A DNA stretch of 7,078 nt from the NCBI GenBank assembly GCA_024699205.1, contig JAILQA010000497.1:1-7078 (forward strand), written 5' to 3'. The notes under the pieces were generated by a model that ran no database searches, had not been told where the DNA came from, and was given only the letters and a program-made list of their open reading frames with translations. Numbering within the stretch: position 1 is the stretch's first letter; each line of letters starts with the position of its first letter. Made by a program: the position numbers and the translations under genes. Positions 1 to 6,664 of this stretch are shown piece by piece. This DNA comes from Treponema sp. (GTDB taxonomy: Bacteria; Spirochaetota; Spirochaetia; Treponematales; Treponemataceae).

Positions 1-1
1 T

Positions 2-1900
2 TTCCTTCGTGAAATTGTTTCTAATGGTTCTGATGCTTTGGACAAGCTCAAATATCTGACTGTTTCGGATGAAGCTTACAAGGCAATCAAGTTTGAGCCA
101 AGAATTGATATCACCTTTGACGAAAATGCAAATCTTCTTGCTGTTCAGGATTCTGGTATTGGTATGAACGAAGAGGATTTGAACAACAATCTTGGTACTA
201 TTGCCCGTTCTGGTACAAAGGCATTTATGGAAGCTCTTACCGCAGAGGCTGCAAAGGATTCCGCTTTAATCGGTCAGTTTGGTGTTGGCTTCTATTCTGC
301 TTTTATGGCTGCCAAAAAGATTGATGTTTACACAAGAAAGGCAGCTGGAGACGGAAAAATCTGGCACTGGTCTTCTGACGGTTCTAATTCTTACGATATT
401 GATGAAATTGCAGCTGATTCTGTTACAGCAAAAAAATATGGCTTTGATAAAGCTGAGCTTAGCGGTTCTGTAATCGAAATGCACTTGAACGATGACAGCA
501 AGGAGTTTGCATCCCGCTGGAAGATTGAAGAACTGATTAAAAAATATTCTGACCATATTGCTTTCCCAATTTACCTTCATTATGAACAGAAAAAATATGA
601 TGATAAAGGCAAAGTAACTGGCAGCGAAAACAAGGTTGATCAGGTAAACTCAGCTTCTGCTTTGTGGAAGCGTTCAAAGAGCGAGCTTAAAGAGGCTGAT
701 TACAACGAGTTCTATAAAACAATTGGTCACGACGGTCAGGATCCGCTCCACTATGTTCACACTCATGCAGAAGGTACTCAGGAATACACAACACTTTTCT
801 TTGTTCCACAGTCAGCTCCTTTTGATATGTATCAGGCAGACTACAAGAGCGGCGTAAAGCTTTATGTAAAACGAGTTTTCATCACTGATGATGACCGTGA
901 ACTTTTACCAAGCTATCTGCGCTTTGTTCGTGGTATTATTGATAGCGAAGATTTACCATTAAATGTTAGCCGTGAGATTTTACAGCAGAACAGAATCCTT
1001 GAAACAATTAAATCTGCCAGCGTAAAAAAATTGCTGAGCGAGTTTAAGAAAATGGGTGAAGCAGCTGATAAAGCTCGTGCTGTTGAAGAAGCTAAGAGAA
1101 CTGATGATGATAAGAAAGCAATTGAAAAATGGGGCAAGTTTGTTAAGAACTTCAACCGTCCTATGAAGGAAGGCTTGTACAGCGACTATGCTAACCGTGA
1201 TGAAATTGCTGAAATCGTCCGCTTTAAGTCTACTGATGAAAGTGGAAAAGGCGAAGGAAACTACACAAGCTTTGCAGATTATGTTCAGAGAATGAAGCCT
1301 GACCAGAAGGCAATTTTCTATATCAGTGGAAGTGATGAAAAGAATCTGCGTGCAAATCCCTTAGTAAAGGCTTACACAGAAAAAGGTTTTGAAGTTCTGA
1401 TTATGGACGACGAAATTGATGACATCGTTATTCCTGGCTTTGGAAAATATAAGAATGAGTTTGAACTTAAAGCTGTAAACCGTTCTGGCTCAGATGAAGA
1501 TTTGGGCGGCGACAAAAAAGAAGCTGAAAAGAAAGAAAAAGAGTTCAAACCAGTTACAGACAAAATTGCAAAGGCTTTAGGCGAAAAAGTAAAGGAAGTT
1601 AAACTTTCTAAAACTTTGAGTGGCGAAAATCCTTCTTGTATTGTTGTTGATGAAAACGACCCAAGCTATCAGATGATTCAGATGATGAAAGCAATGGGAC
1701 AGCCTGGTCCTGATTTGAAACCAATTCTTGAAGTAAACGGAGACCATCCAATTGTTGCCCGCCTCAAGGATACCGATGACGAAGCAGTGATTAAGGATGT
1801 TTCTGAAGTTCTTCTTACTCAGGCTTTGATGATTGCCGGTATGGAAATCAAAGAACCAGCAGAGTTCGTTAAGAGCTTGAACAATTTGCTGAGTAAGTAA
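2..1900 (+). CDS. htpG: Molecular chaperone HtpG (Hsp90 family), 5'-truncated by window edge
   Basis: This is the cytosolic bacterial Hsp90, a dimeric ATP-driven chaperone that remodels client proteins. The frame is open from base 2 and 632 codons are visible; by family comparison about 20-30 N-terminal residues lie upstream of the window. Visible residues 1-13 (FLREIVSNGSDAL) match the conserved GHKL ATP-site helix, with the catalytic Glu at 4 and the Mg/ATP-binding Asn at 8. The usual NASD reads NGSD here. The ATP-binding DSGIGM is at 50-55 and the glycine lid GQFGVGF at 91-97. The middle-domain signature FVRGIIDSEDLPLNVSRE is at 308-325 with the conserved Arg at 324. A charged Lys/Glu-rich linker (near 495-510) precedes the C-terminal dimerisation domain, which carries MIQMMKAMGQ. 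The gene ends at TAA 1898-1900 with no frame damage. The identity is very secure; the promoter and start are outside the window. Confidence 0.97.
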   Translation, partial: FLREIVSNGSDALDKLKYLTVSDEAYKAIKFEPRIDITFDENANLLAVQDSGIGMNEEDLNNNLGTIARSGTKAFMEALTAEAAKDSALIGQFGVGFYSAFMAAKKIDVYTRKAAGDGKIWHWSSDGSNSYDIDEIAADSVTAKKYGFDKAELSGSVIEMHLNDDSKEFASRWKIEELIKKYSDHIAFPIYLHYEQKKYDDKGKVTGSENKVDQVNSASALWKRSKSELKEADYNEFYKTIGHDGQDPLHYVHTHAEGTQEYTTLFFVPQSAPFDMYQADYKSGVKLYVKRVFITDDDRELLPSYLRFVRGIIDSEDLPLNVSREILQQNRILETIKSASVKKLLSEFKKMGEAADKARAVEEAKRTDDDKKAIEKWGKFVKNFNRPMKEGLYSDYANRDEIAEIVRFKSTDESGKGEGNYTSFADYVQRMKPDQKAIFYISGSDEKNLRANPLVKAYTEKGFEVLIMDDEIDDIVIPGFGKYKNEFELKAVNRSGSDEDLGGDKKEAEKKEKEFKPVTDKIAKALGEKVKEVKLSKTLSGENPSCIVVDENDPSYQMIQMMKAMGQPGPDLKPILEVNGDHPIVARLKDTDDEAVIKDVSEVLLTQALMIAGMEIKEPAEFVKSLNNLLSK

Positions 1901-1902
1901 GC

Positions 1903-1941
1903 GGGGAAAGTCTTCCCCTACGCCCGCACTTTGTTGCGGGC
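1903..1941 (+). terminator. Two GC-rich hairpins just after htpG, possible terminator
   Basis: Three bases after the htpG stop, GGGGAA (1903-1908) pairs with TTCCCC (1913-1918) around a 4-nt loop. Next, GCCCGCA (1922-1928) pairs with TGCGGGC (1935-1941) around a 6-nt loop. Position and stability suggest mRNA 3'-end formation for htpG. Neither hairpin is followed by a T-run, so it is not a canonical intrinsic terminator; it may instead be part of a dispersed intergenic repeat. Confidence 0.4.
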
Positions 1942-1943
1942 TA

Positions 1944-1995
1944 CCCCTTCTCCTAAGGGGGATTGCACTTCATGCACTCCCCCTTAAAATCCCCC
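1944..1995. repeat. GC-rich inverted-repeat cluster with mutually exclusive stems
   Basis: Three alternative pairings share one G-run. CCCCTT (1944-1949) can pair with AAGGGG (1955-1960). TAAGGGGGA (1954-1962) can pair with TCCCCCTTA (1978-1986), extended inward by TGCA/TGCA across one mismatch. GGGGGATT (1957-1964) can pair with AATCCCCC (1988-1995). The segment is sharply more GC-rich than the DNA after it. It may be an intergenic palindromic repeat or a 3'-end RNA structure; no coding potential is evident. Confidence 0.5.
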
Positions 1996-2004
1996 AAAAT
2001 AATC

Positions 2005-2032
2005 CTGACAAAAATAACCTTATCTGTATAAA
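2005..2032 (+). promoter_or_regulatory. Candidate sigma-70 promoter for the acyl-CoA ligase gene
   Basis: CTGACA (2005-2010) matches the -35 consensus at 5 of 6 bases. TATAAA (2027-2032) matches the -10 at 5 of 6, with a 16-bp spacer. This predicts a leader of about 75 nt before the ligase start. A second -10-like TAAAAT at 2093-2098 lacks a good -35. The AT-richness of the region makes chance matches likely. Confidence 0.45.
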
Positions 2033-2115
2033 AAAAAAGAAAATTTCTAAAATTTGGCCCAAAAATTTTTTCCTATCTTTAATTATTTATGTTAAAATAA
2101 ATATTTGAGGTGCAT

Positions 2116-3861
2116 ATGTCTTCTATTAATTTTAAACAAACAGATCCTATTGTTTTTTTGGATGAGTTCCGTCAGAAAGATTTTACAGGCGAATGGCCAA
2201 CTTTACCGGAGATGTTTAATATCACGGTTAAGCGATTTCCTAACAACAATTGTTTTACCGATTTTGAAGGACCCTATGGTGCTAAGCAAACCATCACCTA
2301 CTCACAGGCTAAAGAAAAAATATTAGCCTTGGCTAACTGGATGGCTGTAAACGGTGTACAACATGGAGATCATGTTGCAGTAAGCGGAAAGAACTCACCG
2401 GAATGGACGGTTGTTTATTTATCTGCTCTTTATGCAGGCGCAATAATTATTCCTATTGATTATGCCCTTCATACAACAGAGGTCGACAATCTTTTGAACA
2501 CCGCAAAACCAAAGCTCTTTTTTGTTGATTCTGAAAAATATGAATATTATGCAGGTGGCTCTTTTGATTTTAAAACCTATTCTTTGAGTCCAAAGTATTC
2601 TGATACTTATGCATATAATCTTAAATCAGATGAAACAGCTCAAATAACACTTCCAACAGAAAATGAAATTGCTGCTATTCTGTTCACAAGTGGAACTACA
2701 GGTATTCCAAAAGGCGTTATGCTTTCCCACAAGAATATTGTAAGTGACTGTTATCTGGCACAAACAAATATGAATATTTATTCTACTGATGTTTTCTACG
2801 CTCTGCTTCCTCTACATCATGCTTATACAATGGTTGCAGTTTTTATTGAAGCAATTTCGGTTGGTGCAGAAGTTGTATTCGGAAAGAGCATGGCAGTCAG
2901 TCGACTTATGAAAGAATTAAAGGAAGGAAAGATTACAATGCTTCTTGGCGTTCCTTTGCTCTTCAACAAACTGCTTGCCGGAATTATGAAGGGAATAAAA
3001 TCTAAGGGTCCAGTTGTTTATGGAATTATAAAGTTCATGCTTGGTTTGTCTTTCATAATCAAAAAGCTCTTTAACTGTAATCCTGGAAAAGTTCTCTTTA
3101 AATCTGTTCTTAAACAGGCTAACATCTACACTCTGCGAATTGCAATCTGTGGTGGCGGTCCTTTGGCACCAAGCATCTTTAAAATTTACAACGAGCTTGG
3201 AATCGACTTTGTTCAAGGCTACGGTCTTACAGAAACTTCGCCAATTATTGCCTTGAATCCAGTTTATGCATTTAAAATTCAGAGTGTTGGAAAAAATCTC
3301 CGTGACGTTGAGTTTAAGGTTCTGAATCCAGATGAAGATGGAGTTGGTGAACTGTGTGTAAAAGGTCCTATGGTTATGCAGGGATATTACCAGATGCCTG
3401 AAGAAACAAAAGCAACCTTTACAGAAGATGGCTGGTTCAAAACTGGAGACTTGGGATGGATAGACAGCGATGGTTATGTAATGCTTTCTGGTCGTGCAAA
3501 AAATATGATTGTTACAGAAGGCGGAAAAAACGTTTATCCGGAAGAAATTGAAAATGCCTTCCAGCTGGATGATGAACTTGAACAGATTACAATTCAGGGC
3601 TACATCATGGATGAAGCTACAAAGTCTGAAGGTATTGAAGCTTTGGTTTATCCTGCTGATTCGCTGCTTTCAAGAATCAACGTTAAACGTGAGGATAAAT
3701 CTGAAGCAAATAAAACTGCAATTTTGAATGAAGTTAATGCTTACATTGACAGAGTAAACAGAACATTGCAGCCATACCAGAGAATCTCTAAGGTTACTAT
3801 TTTGGATAAACCTCTGGAGATGACAACAACTAAAAAAGTAAAACGTAATTATAGTAAGTAA
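2116..3861 (+). CDS. AMP-forming acyl-CoA ligase, long-chain fatty acid-CoA ligase type
   Basis: A member of the ANL (adenylate-forming) superfamily, expected to activate a fatty acid with ATP to an acyl-adenylate and then transfer it to CoA, for lipid synthesis, remodelling or exogenous fatty acid use. The 581-residue product is normal for the family. The P-loop motif FTSGTTGIPKG lies near 190-200 and the adenine-binding GYGLTETSP near 368-376. TGDLGWID is at 443-450 with the ribose-binding Asp at 445, GRAKNMI at 459-465 marks the hinge, and Lys574 in TTTKKVKR near the C-terminus is the likely catalytic lysine. The hydrophobic stretch near 295-318 fits membrane association. ATG 2116 is preferred because GAGG at 2107-2110 sits 5 nt upstream; the in-frame GTG at 2110 overlaps that ribosome site. 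It is flanked by hairpin-rich intergenic DNA, so it is probably monocistronic. Enzyme class is secure; acyl chain length is not determinable from sequence alone. Confidence 0.92.
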   Translation: MSSINFKQTDPIVFLDEFRQKDFTGEWPTLPEMFNITVKRFPNNNCFTDFEGPYGAKQTITYSQAKEKILALANWMAVNGVQHGDHVAVSGKNSPEWTVVYLSALYAGAIIIPIDYALHTTEVDNLLNTAKPKLFFVDSEKYEYYAGGSFDFKTYSLSPKYSDTYAYNLKSDETAQITLPTENEIAAILFTSGTTGIPKGVMLSHKNIVSDCYLAQTNMNIYSTDVFYALLPLHHAYTMVAVFIEAISVGAEVVFGKSMAVSRLMKELKEGKITMLLGVPLLFNKLLAGIMKGIKSKGPVVYGIIKFMLGLSFIIKKLFNCNPGKVLFKSVLKQANIYTLRIAICGGGPLAPSIFKIYNELGIDFVQGYGLTETSPIIALNPVYAFKIQSVGKNLRDVEFKVLNPDEDGVGELCVKGPMVMQGYYQMPEETKATFTEDGWFKTGDLGWIDSDGYVMLSGRAKNMIVTEGGKNVYPEEIENAFQLDDELEQITIQGYIMDEATKSEGIEALVYPADSLLSRINVKREDKSEANKTAILNEVNAYIDRVNRTLQPYQRISKVTILDKPLEMTTTKKVKRNYSK

Positions 3862-3885
3862 AAACAGAATATTAAGCTGCAATAT

Positions 3886-3994
3886 GCGCCGGCGTGGAGC
3901 AGTGCCGTAAGGCAGCCACTGGAGCTCATTAACTAACGTTCGTTAGTTAATGAGTGAAGCGGCTGAGCGTTAGCGAACTGCGCAAGGCCGGTTG
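3886..3994. repeat. GC-rich imperfect long inverted repeat with a perfect 14-bp core hairpin
   Basis: The core is CTCATTAACTAACG (3925-3938), a TT spacer and its exact reverse complement (3941-3954). Imperfect complementarity continues outward: the left arm has GCCGGC (3888-3893), GCAGT, TAA and AGCC blocks, and the reverse complement of the right arm (to GGCCGG, 3986-3991) shows the same blocks in the same order. The element is much more GC-rich than its AT-rich surroundings, starts about 25 bp after the ligase stop and has no evident ORF. Possibilities are a palindromic dispersed element (REP or MITE-like), a transcript-end structure for the upstream gene, or a structured RNA. No transposase is nearby and no target-site duplication was identified. 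Confidence 0.7.
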
Positions 3995-4057
3995 GGGTGA
4001 AGGGATTTCGCCTATATCTTTCCTACCATCTTTCCTGTCATACTTCAAATCATTAAT

Positions 4058-4086
4058 TTGAACAAGTCGATATTTTTTTCTATAAT
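4058..4086 (+). promoter_or_regulatory. Strong sigma-70 promoter for the amidohydrolase-azlCD operon
   Basis: TTGAAC (4058-4063, 4 of 6 to TTGACA) and a perfect TATAAT (4081-4086) are separated by exactly 17 bp, predicting transcription start near 4093 and a short leader of about 24 nt. AAGGA (4105-4109) lies 7 nt before the ATG at 4117. An inverted repeat, TTCAAAT (4044-4050) and ATTTGAA (4056-4062), overlaps the -35 element and could be a repressor or activator site. Confidence 0.75.
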
Positions 4087-4116
4087 CAATTATCTTTTTA
4101 TTTTAAGGATTTTGTC

Positions 4117-4902
4117 ATGATTATAGATATACATGCTCACATTTACCCGGAGAAAATTGCAGAAAAAGCTACGGCCGCGGTAAGTTCTTTTTATGAAGAT
4201 GCACCTATGGCTTATAAGGGTGTTTCTGAGAGATTAATTGAAAGCGGTTCGAAAATCGGTGTTGAAAAATACATCGTTCATTCGGTTTCGACTAAGCCTG
4301 AACAGGTTGAATCAATCAATAATTTTATTCTTGCTGAAATGGATAAACACAAGGAATTTATTGGCTTTGGAACCATGCATCAGGATTATAAAAACTTTGA
4401 ACAGGAATTAAAAAGAATTAAACAACTAGGTTTAGTAGGATTAAAGCTCCATCCTGATTTCCAGAAGTTCCAGGCAGATTGTCCGCAGATGGATGCTGTT
4501 TATGAAGTTCTGACAGAATTAAAGATGCCGGTTCTTTTTCATGCCGGAGACTGCCGCTACGATTTTTCGGGCCCAAGAAGGATTTTAAATGTTCTTAAAA
4601 AACATCCACAGCTTACTATTATTGCAGCTCACTTTGGCGGTTATACAGAATGGGATGAAAGTCTGGAAGTTCTTGCCGGAAACAATCTCTACTTTGATAC
4701 TTCTAGTTCTTTGTGGAAGCTTCCTATTGAAAAGGCAAATGCAATTATAAAAAAGCACGGCGTTGATAAAATGCTTTTTGGATCTGATTTTCCTATGTGG
4801 AATCATGAAGATGAATTAAAAAGGTTTAATCAGCTGGATTTATCTGAATCGGATAAAGAAGCTGTTTTGTACAATAACGCAAAAAGGCTGCTGGGGCTTT
4901 AA
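4117..4902 (+). CDS. Metal-dependent amidohydrolase (amidohydrolase-2, TIM-barrel family)
   Basis: A 261-residue cytosolic protein of the amidohydrolase-2 type, whose members are hydrolases or decarboxylases using a divalent metal in a TIM barrel. The N-terminal HxH is His6/His8 (DIHAHIYP). GLKLHPD at 108-114, LFHAGD with His142, AAHFGG with His172 and FGSDFP with Asp224 supply the expected remaining metal and catalytic ligands in the right order. There is no signal peptide. The ATG is supported by AAGGA 7 nt upstream and a strong promoter. The gene ends 9 bases before azlC, so the three genes are probably co-transcribed. The substrate cannot be read from the sequence; pairing with an amino acid exporter may hint at an amino acid derivative, but that is only an inference. 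Confidence 0.9.
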   Translation: MIIDIHAHIYPEKIAEKATAAVSSFYEDAPMAYKGVSERLIESGSKIGVEKYIVHSVSTKPEQVESINNFILAEMDKHKEFIGFGTMHQDYKNFEQELKRIKQLGLVGLKLHPDFQKFQADCPQMDAVYEVLTELKMPVLFHAGDCRYDFSGPRRILNVLKKHPQLTIIAAHFGGYTEWDESLEVLAGNNLYFDTSSSLWKLPIEKANAIIKKHGVDKMLFGSDFPMWNHEDELKRFNQLDLSESDKEAVLYNNAKRLLGL

Positions 4903-4911
4903 CTGTTTATT

Positions 4912-5709
4912 ATGAAAGATAAGATTAAATCGTATGGTTTTATAAGAGGATTGCGCGACGGACTTCCTATTGGACTTGGTTATTTTGCTGTTGCTTTTTC
5001 GCTGGGAATTGTAGCACAAAAAGCTGGACTTACTCCTCTGCAGGGATTTATTGCAAGTTTCTTTAATGTTGCTTCGGCAGGGGAAAATGCGCTTTTTAAT
5101 TCAATTATTGAGAAAGCAAGTTATATAGAAGTTGCAATTATTACTTTTGTAGTAAATGCGCGCTATTTTTTGATGAGCTGTTCTTTGAGCCAGAGGATTT
5201 CTTCTGAAACTAAGTTTATTCACAGACTTGGAGTTGGCTTTGGTGTAACTGATGAAATCTTTGGTATTTCGATTGCGCAGGAAGGAAATCTGAATCCTCT
5301 TTATAATTACGGTGCGATTGCGATTGCGGTTCCTTTGTGGAGTATTGGTACTTCCCTGGGAATTATTGCGGGGAATATTCTTCCACTCAGGGTTGTTAGT
5401 GCTTTATCGGTGGCTTTGTATGGAATGTTTCTTGCAATTATCATACCGCCTGCAAAAAAGAATGTAATTATTGCAATTGCTGTTATTGTGAGCTTTATTG
5501 CAAGTTATATCTGCGGAATTATCCCTTTTGTTAAAGAACTTTCGGGCGGTACGAGAACGATTATTCTTACTGTTCTGATTTCATCGATTGTTGCGATTAT
5601 TAAACCAATTGAGGATAAAGAAGCTATTAATGAGATGAGAACTTCACATACAGAGGCATCTGTATGTGAAGAAAAAACTGATATCTCCAAAAAGGAGGAA
5701 GAAAAATGA
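4912..5709 (+). CDS. azlC: AzlC family branched-chain amino acid exporter, large subunit
   Basis: An integral membrane protein of the AzlC/YgaZ family, expected to work with AzlD in export of branched-chain amino acids and analogues (azaleucine resistance in Bacillus, valine export by YgaZH in Escherichia coli). Family features include the N-terminal FIRGLRDGLPIGLGYFAVAFSLGIVAQKAG region, near 10-39 when read in pieces, and VNARYFLMSCSL near 81-92. Hydrophobic segments follow to about 230. The last 35 or so residues (231-265) form a charged cytoplasmic-type tail ending KKEEEK. It encodes a perfect 13-bp-stem hairpin (residues 244-254) and then the azlD ribosome site, so the tail may owe its length to these signals. 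ATG 4912 has no clear Shine-Dalgarno; it lies 9 bases after the previous stop, suggesting coupled re-initiation. Its stop overlaps the azlD start in ATGA. Confidence 0.9.
   Translation: MKDKIKSYGFIRGLRDGLPIGLGYFAVAFSLGIVAQKAGLTPLQGFIASFFNVASAGENALFNSIIEKASYIEVAIITFVVNARYFLMSCSLSQRISSETKFIHRLGVGFGVTDEIFGISIAQEGNLNPLYNYGAIAIAVPLWSIGTSLGIIAGNILPLRVVSALSVALYGMFLAIIIPPAKKNVIIAIAVIVSFIASYICGIIPFVKELSGGTRTIILTVLISSIVAIIKPIEDKEAINEMRTSHTEASVCEEKTDISKKEEEK
5642..5671 (+). repeat. Perfect 13-bp inverted repeat inside the 3' end of azlC
   Basis: CTTCACATACAGA (5642-5654) and TCTGTATGTGAAG (5659-5671) are exact reverse complements around a GGCA loop. The hairpin lies in the coding sequence of the charged AzlC tail, 19 bases before the azlD Shine-Dalgarno. 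It could slow ribosomes, stabilise or process the mRNA, adjust AzlC:AzlD stoichiometry, or be an inserted palindromic element that remained in frame. Function is not known. Confidence 0.75.
5691..5698 (+). promoter_or_regulatory. Strong Shine-Dalgarno for azlD within azlC
   Basis: AAAGGAGG, a near-perfect anti-16S match, ends 7 nt before the azlD ATG at 5706. It fixes the azlD start and allows independent ribosome loading, unlike azlC, which has no comparable site. Confidence 0.85.
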
Positions 5710-6011
5710 GTGGAAATCCATATATTTACATTTTTACAGCAGCTTTTGTTTCTTATCTGATTAGAGTTCTTCCTCTTACACTGATTAGAAAACCAATTAA
5801 GAATAAGTTTATAAAATCCTTTTTATATTATGTTCCATACGTTACTCTGGCAGTTATGACTTTCCCGGCCATTATTGAAGCGACACAATCACCTGTTTCT
5901 GGAATAATTGCCCTGGCTGTTGGGATTATAGTTTCTTATTTGAACCTCGGACTTTTCCCAGTTGCCTGCATCTGCTGCGGAACTGTTTTTCTGGCAGAAC
6001 TGTTTATTTAG
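5706..6011 (+). CDS. azlD: AzlD family branched-chain amino acid exporter, small subunit
   Basis: A 101-residue, very hydrophobic protein of normal length for AzlD/YgaH, the small membrane partner of AzlC in branched-chain amino acid export. Hydrophobic segments lie near 4-23, 38-58 and 62-100, the last probably two passes broken around NLGLFP. The family-typical early sequence SYLIRVLPLTLI (16-27) and a Cys-rich CICC near 91-94 are visible. The start is fixed by the strong Shine-Dalgarno and the 4-base ATGA overlap with azlC, which implies translational coupling. It is the last gene of the operon; a hairpin follows within 3 bases of the TAG stop. Confidence 0.9.
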   Translation: MSGNPYIYIFTAAFVSYLIRVLPLTLIRKPIKNKFIKSFLYYVPYVTLAVMTFPAIIEATQSPVSGIIALAVGIIVSYLNLGLFPVACICCGTVFLAELFI

Positions 6012-6013
6012 AT

Positions 6014-6043
6014 ATATAATCAGCCCAGCGCGGCTGATTATAT
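6014..6043 (+). terminator. Hairpin after azlD, likely operon 3' end
   Basis: ATATAATCAGCC (6014-6025) and GGCTGATTATAT (6032-6043) form a perfect 12-bp stem with a CAGCGC loop directly after the azlD stop. It is followed by A-rich rather than T-rich sequence on the + strand, so it is not a textbook intrinsic terminator. Placement still argues for transcript-end formation or 3' protection. Confidence 0.55.
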
Positions 6044-6340
6044 AAAAAAAACACAAAAGACCATATCTTTACATCTACATTCCATATCTTTTCGTCAACA
6101 TTTTAATCACATCAACTATTTAGAACTATTTTAATCAACCTCCATGCAATCATAATTCAAAACGCTGTGTAAAGGCATAGTTTTTGAGCGAATACTTTAT
6201 TAAGAACTGTATTGTTGTTATTTTTAAACTAACAAACGTTCGTTATTTTTTATTTCTTGTTTTTTGCGGGATTTTTAAGATTATTTTTGCATTGTAAAGA
6301 TTTTGTTTGAGGATTAGATAATATTTCATTAGAGAATAAT
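6044..6340. other. AT-rich gene-free spacer between the azl operon and the parS array
   Basis: No reading frame with a ribosome site or recognisable product was seen on either strand. It contains a short two-copy tandem repeat (6061-6102) and one copy of the motif AACGTTCGTTA (6235-6245) shared with the core of the palindrome at 3925-3954. No tRNA, DnaA-box cluster or convincing promoter was recognised. Confidence 0.6.
6061..6102. repeat. Two-copy 21-bp tandem repeat
   Basis: Two adjacent 21-bp units (6061-6081 and 6082-6102) both begin CCATATCTTT and end ACATT, matching at 18 of 21 positions. No function is known. Confidence 0.6.
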
Positions 6341-6356
6341 TGTTTCACGTGGAACA
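6341..6356. promoter_or_regulatory. parS site 1 (exact)
   Basis: TGTTTCACGTGGAACA, identical to the reverse complement of the classical parS. It is palindromic except for the T5/G12 pair. It is the leftmost strong site of the array. Confidence 0.88.
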
Positions 6357-6444
6357 TTATTTTCGTGATGCATAAAAAAAGATTTTATTAGCATATATCA
6401 TAAGAATACTTATTTATGTGGTGTAAAAGAAGTTTCTCGGAGAT

Positions 6445-6460
6445 TGTTTCACATGAAACA
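6445..6460. promoter_or_regulatory. parS site 2 (one deviation)
   Basis: TGTTTCACATGAAACA differs from the fully palindromic TGTTTCACGTGAAACA at one central base (G to A). The outer half-sites TGTTTC and GAAACA are intact. Confidence 0.75.
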
Positions 6461-6546
6461 TTTTTCCGTGTAGCATCAGAAGATTTTTAAGAATATAAAT
6501 TACATGGAATCTTTTTCTCGTGATATAAAAAGTGTTTTTTAGAGCA

Positions 6547-6562
6547 TGTTTCACGTGGAACA
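6547..6562. promoter_or_regulatory. parS site 3 (exact)
   Basis: TGTTTCACGTGGAACA, 102 bp from site 2. Confidence 0.88.
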
Positions 6563-6597
6563 TTTTTTTGCGATTACAACAGATGATTTTAAGAATA

Positions 6598-6613
6598 TGC
6601 TTCACCTGGAACC
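6598..6613. promoter_or_regulatory. Decayed parS-like site
   Basis: TGCTTCACCTGGAACC matches the exact local site at 13 of 16 bases and falls precisely on the 51-bp register between two strong sites. The central CG is changed, so ParB binding would probably be weak. Confidence 0.5.
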
Positions 6614-6648
6614 TTTTTATTGAGATATGAAAACTGTTTTTCTGGGCA

Positions 6649-6664
6649 TGTTTCACGTGGAACA
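6649..6664. promoter_or_regulatory. parS site 4 (exact)
   Basis: TGTTTCACGTGGAACA, 102 bp from site 3 and the last strong site in strict register. Confidence 0.88.

Noticed and set aside
266..580. Minus-strand open frame opposite htpG
   Set aside because: It lies wholly within the strongly supported htpG gene and has no recognisable product; a shadow frame.
2050..2070. AAATTTGG and CCAAAAATTT as an operator upstream of the acyl-CoA ligase
   Set aside because: The arms match only with two extra A bases in a strongly AT-rich stretch; too weak to list as a site.
2110..2115. GTG start two codons upstream for the acyl-CoA ligase
   Set aside because: It overlaps the GAGG Shine-Dalgarno that is correctly spaced for ATG 2116.
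3862..4116. Riboswitch or tRNA between the ligase and the amidohydrolase
   Set aside because: No cloverleaf or known riboswitch core was recognised, and the structured part ends upstream of the promoter that drives the next gene, so it is not in that gene's leader.
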